From the NCBI GenBank assembly GCA_019186985.1, contig JABARQ010000015.1, positions 287,553 through 351,552 of the forward strand: 64,000 bases of DNA, read 5' to 3'. The position numbers and the translations under genes were made by a program. The notes under the pieces are model-generated. The model searched no databases. It had not been told where the DNA came from and worked only from the letters and a program-made list of their open reading frames with translations. Every line of letters starts with the position of its first letter. Position 1 is the stretch's first letter. The DNA comes from Prosthecobacter sp. Lineage in GTDB: Bacteria; Verrucomicrobiota; Verrucomicrobiia; Verrucomicrobiales; Verrucomicrobiaceae. Below, piece after piece: positions 58,678 to 64,000 of the stretch.

Positions 58678-59220
58678 ATGTCTTCACCCACCGGCGTCCT
58701 TGGCGACCTCCATCGTGTCCTGCTCAGCACGGAGGAAATCCACGCCCGGGTGTCGGCCATGGCCGGCCAGATTGAAAAAGACTATGCCGGCAGGCTCATC
58801 ACCGTCGTCGCCCTCATGGACGGCGCTCTTTTTTTCGTCGCCGACCTCCTTCGCCAGATCGACCTGCCCATCCGCCTCGTCACCCTGGGCGCCAGCAGCT
58901 ACCACGGCGGCACACACTCCAGCGGTGAAGTGCGCCTGAACTGGCCCAGCGGCGTCAGCTTCCAGGAACAGCATGTCCTTTTGCTCGACGACATCCTCGA
59001 CACCGGCCTCACCCTGGCCGCGCTGCACGAACGCCTCCGGCAGGAAGCCCCCGCCAGCCTGCGCACCGGTGTCCTGCTCCGCAAAAACCGGCCACGCGCC
59101 CAGGAGTGCCCCGTCGACTACTGCGGCTTTGAAATCGGGGACGAATTCGTGGTCGGCTATGGCATGGATTACCAGGGCCGCTTCCGCAACCTGCCCTGCA
59201 TCGGCATCCTCCGCCCATGA
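58678..59220 (+). CDS. hpt: Hypoxanthine phosphoribosyltransferase
   Basis: 180 aa; salvages hypoxanthine and guanine with PRPP. ALMDGALFFVADLLRQI near residue 45, and the PRPP-binding loop V-L-L-L-D-D-I-L-D-T-G-L-T-L, then VDYCGFEIGDEFVVGYGMDYQGRFRNLPCIG are diagnostic of the type I Hpt. Its stop codon overlaps the start of the MoaD-like gene (ATGA), so the two are translationally coupled. Confidence 0.93.
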   Translation: MSSPTGVLGDLHRVLLSTEEIHARVSAMAGQIEKDYAGRLITVVALMDGALFFVADLLRQIDLPIRLVTLGASSYHGGTHSSGEVRLNWPSGVSFQEQHVLLLDDILDTGLTLAALHERLRQEAPASLRTGVLLRKNRPRAQECPVDYCGFEIGDEFVVGYGMDYQGRFRNLPCIGILRP

Positions 59221-59462
59221 CCGTCCGCGTCCTTTTCTTCTCCGTCCTGCGTGACATCACCGGCTGCGATCAGACCGACTTGTCCTGCGCGCCCGACGCG
59301 ACCCTGGGCACCCTGCTTCAGCAGCTCCAGGACCGCTGGCCCGCCCTGCGCGACTGGGACCCCAGCCTGCTGCTTGCCATCGACTGCGACTACGCCCAGC
59401 GCGACGCCCCGCTGCACCCGGGCTGCGAGGTCGCCATCATGCCGCCGGTCCAGGGTGGCTGA
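59217..59462 (+). CDS. MoaD/ThiS-family ubiquitin-like sulfur carrier
   Basis: 81 aa. The beta-grasp fold start VRVLFFSVLRDITG, AIDCDYAQRD and VAIMPPVQGG with the C-terminal Gly-Gly to be thiocarboxylated identify a MoaD-like protein of molybdopterin synthase. It overlaps hpt by 4 bp. No moaE, moeB or other molybdopterin gene is near, so its partner protein must be elsewhere. Confidence 0.85.
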   Translation: MTVRVLFFSVLRDITGCDQTDLSCAPDATLGTLLQQLQDRWPALRDWDPSLLLAIDCDYAQRDAPLHPGCEVAIMPPVQGG

Positions 59463-59516
59463 GCCTCCGGGCTCTGCAACACCTCCGCCCGCCCCGCCGT
59501 TGAAGACGGTGCCGAA

Positions 59517-60998
59517 ATGAATCCCATCGAGCACCAGATCCAGCAAACCCGCCGCGAGTTCCTCACCACCAGCGCCAGCGGCCTCGGCATGATGGGCCTT
59601 GGCGCCATGCTCGCCCAGGAGGGCATCCTCAGCGCCGCCACCGTCGCGGACAACGACCCGCTGCGTCCGCGTGAACCGCATTTTCCCGCACGGGCGAAAA
59701 ACTGCATCTTCATCTTCATGGAGGGCGGCCCGAGCCAGATGGACCTCTTCGACCCCAAGCCGAAGCTCAACGAGCTGCACGGCCAGGCCCTGCCGGAAAG
59801 CATGACCAAAAACGTGCGCTTCGCCTTCATCCGCAAGGAGACCGCACGCATCATGGGCTCGAAGCGTGTCTTCAAGAAGCACGGCCAGAGCGGCATGGAG
59901 TTCAGCGACCTCCTCCCCCACATGGCCCGTCACGCCGACGACTGGCTCATGATCCGCTCGCTGCACACCGACCAGTTCAACCACCATCCCGGCCAGCTCG
60001 TGCTCCACTGCGGACGCGCCCAGTTCGGCCTGCCCACCGTCGGCTCCTGGCTCAACTACGGCCTCGGCAGCGAATCACGCAACCTTCCCGGTTATGTCGT
60101 CCTCTCCGCCGGACGCGGCACCAGCGGCGGCGCCTCCCTCTGGCAGAGCGGCTTCCTGCCCTCCTCCTACGCCGGCGTGCTCTTCCGCAACCAGGGCGAG
60201 CCCGTGCTCAACCTGAAAAACCCGCCCGGCATCCCCATGGCGCTCCAGCGCCGGGGCCTCGACACCCTCATGGAGCTCAACCAGTCGCGCCATGACCAGT
60301 TCCGCGATCCGGAGATCGCCAGCCGCATCGCCGCCTATGAACTCGCCTTCCGCATGCAGGCAGCCGCGCCCGAGCTGATCGACCTCAAGGATGAATCCGC
60401 CAGAACGCTGGACCTGTACGGCGTCAACCGCAGCGACCCGCCCATCAAGGCCTCGCGCGGCGGCGGCCCCGGCCAGTACAAGGCCTTCGCCACCAACTGC
60501 CTGCTCGCCCGCAGGCTGGTCGAGCGCGGCGTGCGCTTTGTCAGCATCATGCACGCCTCCTGGGACCACCACTCCAACCTGGATAACGAACTGTCCTACA
60601 ACGCCGGCATGGCCGACCAGCCCATCGCCGCCCTGCTCACCGACCTGAGGCAGCGCGGCCTTCTCGACGACACCCTCGTCGTCTTCGGCAGCGAGTTCGG
60701 CCGCACGCCCCTCGGTGAAAACCGCGGCGGCAACCCCGACACCACCGGCCGCGACCACCACCCCTTCGCCTTCACCATGCTCGCCGCAGGCGGCGGCCTG
60801 AAGGGCGGCCTCACCTATGGCGAGACCGACGAGATCGGCTGGGGCATCGTGCGCGACCCCGTGGACCTCCACGACTTCCACGCCACCCTGCTGCACCAGT
60901 TCGGCTTCGACCACCTGCGACTCACCCACCGCTTCTCCGGCCGCGACTTCCGGCTCACCGACGTCGCCGGCCGCGTCATCAAGGAGTGGATTGCCTGA
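59517..60998 (+). CDS. DUF1501 protein, orphan copy 3
   Basis: 493 aa. T-R-R-E-F-L-T-T-S-A-S precedes a hydrophobic patch (Tat-like signal). The family core is IFIFMEGGPSQMDLFDPKPKLNELHG, SIMHASWDHHSNL, FGSEFGRTP and GRDHHPFAFTMLAAGGG. A Pro/Lys/Leu string (DPKPKLNELHGQALPES) differs from the other DUF1501 proteins of this window, so it is a separate subgroup. It has no cytochrome/DUF1553 partner nearby. It lies 54 bp after the moaD-like gene. Confidence 0.9.
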   Translation: MNPIEHQIQQTRREFLTTSASGLGMMGLGAMLAQEGILSAATVADNDPLRPREPHFPARAKNCIFIFMEGGPSQMDLFDPKPKLNELHGQALPESMTKNVRFAFIRKETARIMGSKRVFKKHGQSGMEFSDLLPHMARHADDWLMIRSLHTDQFNHHPGQLVLHCGRAQFGLPTVGSWLNYGLGSESRNLPGYVVLSAGRGTSGGASLWQSGFLPSSYAGVLFRNQGEPVLNLKNPPGIPMALQRRGLDTLMELNQSRHDQFRDPEIASRIAAYELAFRMQAAAPELIDLKDESARTLDLYGVNRSDPPIKASRGGGPGQYKAFATNCLLARRLVERGVRFVSIMHASWDHHSNLDNELSYNAGMADQPIAALLTDLRQRGLLDDTLVVFGSEFGRTPLGENRGGNPDTTGRDHHPFAFTMLAAGGGLKGGLTYGETDEIGWGIVRDPVDLHDFHATLLHQFGFDHLRLTHRFSGRDFRLTDVAGRVIKEWIA

Positions 60999-61021
60999 AC
61001 GGTCTGCGCTAGAGCCCTGCC

Positions 61022-61576
61022 ATGGCTCTCAAGGCGATCATCCACAAGGCGGCCCTCAACGTCTCCGACCTCGACAACAACCTCTACGGCGACCACACCC
61101 TCACGGTCGCCAGGCATCCCTCCGAGACGGAGGAGCGCATGATGGTCAGGCTCCTGGCCTTCGCCCTCAACGCCCCGCCCGACAACGACCAGGGAACGCT
61201 TGAGTTCGGCAAGGACATGTGGGAGCCGGATGAACCCGCCCTGTGTCAAAGGGACCTCACCGGCCTCACCGTCCATGAAATCGAACTCGGCCAGCCCGAG
61301 GAGAAAAGGCTGGTGCGCGCCTGCGGCCGCTCGAGAAGGGTGACGGTCTTCACCTACGGCTCCACCGCCGAAGCCTGGTGGGCCTCCGTGGCGGAAAAGC
61401 TGTCCCGTGTCCGCAACCTGCGCGTCTGGATGCTGCCACCCGCCCAGGTGGCCGAACTCGGCCCGCTGGCTGACAAGTCGATGGACCTCCAGGTCACCGT
61501 CCAGGACGGTGCCTGGTTTGTCGGCCAGGGCGGCAAAACTGTGGAGATCAACCCCGTCCCCCTCTTCGGAGCCTGA
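61022..61576 (+). CDS. yaeQ: YaeQ family protein
   Basis: 184 aa. KAIIHKAALNVSDLDNNLYGDHTLTVARHPSETEERMMVRLLAFAL at the N-terminus, DEPALCQRDLTG and KSMDLQVTVQDGAWFV near the C-terminus are the YaeQ family blocks (PD-(D/E)XK nuclease fold; E. coli YaeQ was studied as an RfaH suppressor). The D-E-P-A-L and Q-V-T-V pieces supply the nuclease-like metal site. The family is best known from Proteobacteria. Cellular function unknown. It is 23 bp downstream of the DUF1501 gene. Confidence 0.88.
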   Translation: MALKAIIHKAALNVSDLDNNLYGDHTLTVARHPSETEERMMVRLLAFALNAPPDNDQGTLEFGKDMWEPDEPALCQRDLTGLTVHEIELGQPEEKRLVRACGRSRRVTVFTYGSTAEAWWASVAEKLSRVRNLRVWMLPPAQVAELGPLADKSMDLQVTVQDGAWFVGQGGKTVEINPVPLFGA

Positions 61577-61641
61577 AGGCCCGGTTTTCCACGCCGCCTG
61601 TTAATGCTGGAAAAAACGCCGCCAGCAGCGAAGAACACGAG

Positions 61642-63801
61642 ATGCCTTTTCGTCCGCCTGTCCGCCCCCTGGTCCTGATCCTCTCCGCGCTCCTTGGAGC
61701 CGCTGCGGAGCCTGGTCATGCCCACGCCCAGGCTGGGTCGAAAACTGATGCTGCAGCCAGGAAGGCACGCGAGCTGGAAGCACGCTTCCCCGCCCCGAAG
61801 CCGCCGCAGGGCCGCGACAGCTTCGAGCTCGGCGAAGCCCGCCAGCAGCACCTGCAGAAGCTGGCGCCCGCCCTTTGGAGGAAGCTTTCCCAGCGCGAAC
61901 CCGTGAACCTCCTCGTGCTCGCCGGGGAGCAGGAGCTGCGGCTCTGGAACGACGACGGCGGTGCGGACCTGATGAACGGCTTCCCCGCCTGCTTCGCCCG
62001 CGACCTCGCCAACCAATTTTACTACACCGGCGGCGTTTTCGAGGCCGGGACACGCTCCCCGGCCCTGCTGGCGCCGGGCATCTCGCTGCGCGTGCTGACT
62101 GGCCCGGACCATGCCCTGGTGGACGCCCCGTCCATCCTCGCCTCCACCGCCCGGCAGTCGCCCGTGGACCTGGTGCTGATCTGTCACGGCCAGGCCGAGG
62201 CCGCCGCTGGCATGTCCCCGGCGGAGTTCACCCGCCAGATGGCCCTTGCCGTGGAGGCCGTGCGTGAACTCAAGGCGGAGGCCTTCGTCGCCGCACCCTG
62301 GCCGGGTTCAGGCCCGCGTCCGGAAGCCGCCCTCGGCCAGGTCCGCCCGCTGGCGGACGCCCTGGCTGAAACCGCCGAGGATGGCGGCTGGCTCTTCGCT
62401 GACCTGGGGGACTTGTCACGGCTGATTGACCTGCCGCCCTCTGACGCAGCCAACGACGCCCAGCGCTTCAACAGGCTCGCCAGCACCTGGAAGAGCTTCT
62501 TCCATGAGGATGCCGACGGCGACCACCTGCCCCGCGCCCAGTTTCACCAGCGTCTTGGCAGCGCCTTGTTTCAAGCCCTCCTGGACGGGCCTTCCTCAGG
62601 TCAGCCGGTTCACTGGGAGGATGCCACCGCCTCCTGGCAGCAGGCGGGGCTGAAGCTCCGCTGCGCCCTCGTCAACGACAGCCGAGAGGAGCAGCGGCTC
62701 ACTGTCCTTCCGCTCATCGCCGCAGGCTGGAAACCGCGCGACGCACAGCCGGAAGCCACCCTTCCACCCGGTGGCAGAACCACGCTCGACATCACCTACG
62801 CCCCCTCCGTGGAAGGCGCGTCCGCCATCCCCGACGACGGCCTGCTGCGCCTGCCGCTGCTGGTCATCACCAATCGCAAGGCCTCCATCCTCACGCCCAG
62901 GGCGGCCCTTACCCCCTTCACCATCGAATGGCCCGTCGGCGCCCTCTTCAACCAGGACAGGCGCTTCATCATCGGAGCCCGCCTCCTCAACACCAGCCCG
63001 GGCGAACAGGCCGGCACCTGGCAGGCCTCCCTGGTGGACCAGAAGCTGGACGGCCGCTTCAGCCTCAAGCCGGGAGCCGCCCTCCCCTTGGACCTCGCCT
63101 TCGACCTTCCCGAGGACGGCGCCGCCACCGGTCGTTTCCTGCTTGAACTCAAGGTTAGGCTGGACGGAAAGGAGCTGCGCATCAGCCGCCCCCTTGTCAT
63201 CGCCGCCAACCTCGGCCTCGGCAAACCCCTGCCTCTGTTCCCGGTCACGGACTCCTCCGCCAGGGCCTCGTTTGAAGCCAGGGCGGACGCCTCCCGGCTG
63301 ATCCTTGCCTGTGATGTCCAGGGCGTCGAGCTTCTGCCCTCTGCGGAAAATGCCCCGCCTTCCTGGCAGGCCGAGGTCAGCCTCGACGCCCGCAGCTACG
63401 GCAAACGCCTGGAGCCCGGCAGCACGGCTCCCCTCCGGTTCTCCGGTTCATCTGCTTCAGGGCGCGGCCGCATGACCACCCCTGCCTCATGGGCCTTCGG
63501 CACCGGTTACGCCGCCGTCTTCGATCCCAAGGAATTTCACGCCCGCCTGGTCTCAAGCGGCTCGGACCGCCATCAGTTCGAGTTCAGCATCCCCCGGACC
63601 TACCTTTATCTCCATGAGTGGGCCCTGCAAAACGGCAACAGCCAGCTCGGCATCAACCTGCGCCTGACCTTGAACACCCCCTCAGGCCCTCAAAGCTGGA
63701 TCCTTGCGCCCACCAGCCTGCCCGCCAACAGCATCAACGCCCTCTCCGTCCTCGAGCTCAGCACCTCGCCCACCAGCCGCGCCACGGTGATCCTGGAGTA
63801 A
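61642..63801 (+). CDS. Secreted protein with degenerate SGNH-like N-terminal domain
   Basis: 719 aa with a signal peptide (PLVLILSALLGAAAEPGHAHA). Residues ~85-310 read like an SGNH hydrolase fold (VNLLVLAGEQE, VDLVLICHGQAEA, ADLGDL, HEDADGDHLPRAQFHQRLG). However, the GDS block is G-E-Q and the G-x-N-D block is H-G-Q, so the serine nucleophile is missing; only the C-terminal D-x-H pair (DGDH) is recognisable. The rest (~320-719) is beta-sandwich-like with no family I can name. Probably a secreted binding or structural protein rather than an active esterase. Confidence 0.7.
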   Translation: MPFRPPVRPLVLILSALLGAAAEPGHAHAQAGSKTDAAARKARELEARFPAPKPPQGRDSFELGEARQQHLQKLAPALWRKLSQREPVNLLVLAGEQELRLWNDDGGADLMNGFPACFARDLANQFYYTGGVFEAGTRSPALLAPGISLRVLTGPDHALVDAPSILASTARQSPVDLVLICHGQAEAAAGMSPAEFTRQMALAVEAVRELKAEAFVAAPWPGSGPRPEAALGQVRPLADALAETAEDGGWLFADLGDLSRLIDLPPSDAANDAQRFNRLASTWKSFFHEDADGDHLPRAQFHQRLGSALFQALLDGPSSGQPVHWEDATASWQQAGLKLRCALVNDSREEQRLTVLPLIAAGWKPRDAQPEATLPPGGRTTLDITYAPSVEGASAIPDDGLLRLPLLVITNRKASILTPRAALTPFTIEWPVGALFNQDRRFIIGARLLNTSPGEQAGTWQASLVDQKLDGRFSLKPGAALPLDLAFDLPEDGAATGRFLLELKVRLDGKELRISRPLVIAANLGLGKPLPLFPVTDSSARASFEARADASRLILACDVQGVELLPSAENAPPSWQAEVSLDARSYGKRLEPGSTAPLRFSGSSASGRGRMTTPASWAFGTGYAAVFDPKEFHARLVSSGSDRHQFEFSIPRTYLYLHEWALQNGNSQLGINLRLTLNTPSGPQSWILAPTSLPANSINALSVLELSTSPTSRATVILE

Positions 63802-63905
63802 ACACCCCCTGGATCCTGCCTGGCCGTCCTCAGGCACCTCATGGACTTTGTCCGCCAGAGCCGCCGCCGCCTGCGCGTATGTGACCACCTGCCAACCACC
63901 GGTCC

Positions 63906-64000
63906 ATGATCATGCGCTCGCTCTGCCTCCTCCTGCTGCTTCCCGTCCTTGCCTTCGCCCAGGCCTCCAGCCCGCCCGCCGGCGGCCTGCGTGCAGGCGC
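63906..64000 (+). CDS. Secreted protein, N-terminus only (window edge)
   Basis: ATG at 63906 opens a frame to the end of the window: a signal peptide (MIMRSLCLLLLLPVLAFAQA) followed by S-S-P-P-A-G-G-L-R-A-G. Only 31 codons are visible, so the product cannot be identified. Confidence 0.7.
   Translation, partial: MIMRSLCLLLLLPVLAFAQASSPPAGGLRAG

Noticed and set aside
59461..59474. GAGCC/GGCTC hairpin after the moaD-like gene as a terminator
   Set aside because: The stem is only 5 bp and no T tract follows.

Overview
This 64 kb, GC-rich, densely coded window looks like a chromosomal segment of a Verrucomicrobiota bacterium, probably Verrucomicrobiaceae (Prosthecobacter/Verrucomicrobium-like). 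The evidence is the mix of gene families: four DUF1501 proteins, a planctomycete-type cytochrome/DUF1549/DUF1553 protein, a ThuA-like protein, a PEP-CTERM protein, a Ser/Thr kinase fused to WD40 repeats, and lipid A genes (lpxK, lpxI) typical of a diderm. This assignment is inferred from gene content. No rRNA, CRISPR array, transposase, integrase or phage gene was found.

Layout. 1-1853: 5'-truncated DsbD N-terminal-like protein and a membrane-anchored unknown. 2.0-8.8 kb: ribulokinase, acetyl-CoA synthetase with a histone H1-like Lys/Ala tail, LpxK, an RNA pseudouridine synthase and an EVE protein. 9.0-11.6 kb: ATP-grasp/alpha-E pair. 11.9-16.7 kb: PEP-CTERM protein, DEAD-box-type helicase, tRNA-Ala(GGC), Sel1-repeat protein. 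16.8-22.2 kb: LpxI, a HAD phosphatase, HrpA-type helicase. 22.2-26.8 kb: ThuA-like, DUF1501 and cytochrome/DUF1553 genes. 27.1-29.5 kb: tandem COG0523 (CobW-like) GTPases. 29.5-33.5 kb: phosphatase, ComM, MTA phosphorylase, hexose-6-phosphate mutarotase. 33.5-40.7 kb: kinase-WD40 gene, then SGNH protein, DUF5989 microprotein, SxtJ-like protein and NodU/HypF-type carbamoyltransferase, all on the minus strand. 41.1-46.6 kb: a rearranged spc ribosomal operon (rplE-rpsH-rplF-rplR-rpsE-rplO-secY-map). 46.8-53.4 kb: secreted CehA/McbA-type metallohydrolase, two orphan DUF1501 genes, a Gfo/Idh/MocA oxidoreductase. 53.7-64 kb: TPR protein, PUR-like nucleic-acid-binding protein, AvtA, PdxH, Hpt, MoaD-like, DUF1501, YaeQ, a degenerate SGNH protein and the start of a secreted protein.

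Working together. The most system-like region is 36.9-40.7 kb. A carbamoyltransferase, an SxtJ-like and a DUF5989 (SxtK-like) membrane protein and an SGNH enzyme form a four-gene unit resembling the sxtI-J-K synteny of saxitoxin clusters, but here without toxin genes. It plausibly carbamoylates or remodels a surface or secreted molecule. Second in interest is the COG0523 pair, in which the upstream copy has lost both the CxCC metal site and the NKxD guanine motif. Several spacers carry structure: hairpin terminators overlapping promoter-like boxes, an 18-bp palindrome between rplO and secY, and TTGG-rich sequence in both long convergent spacers.
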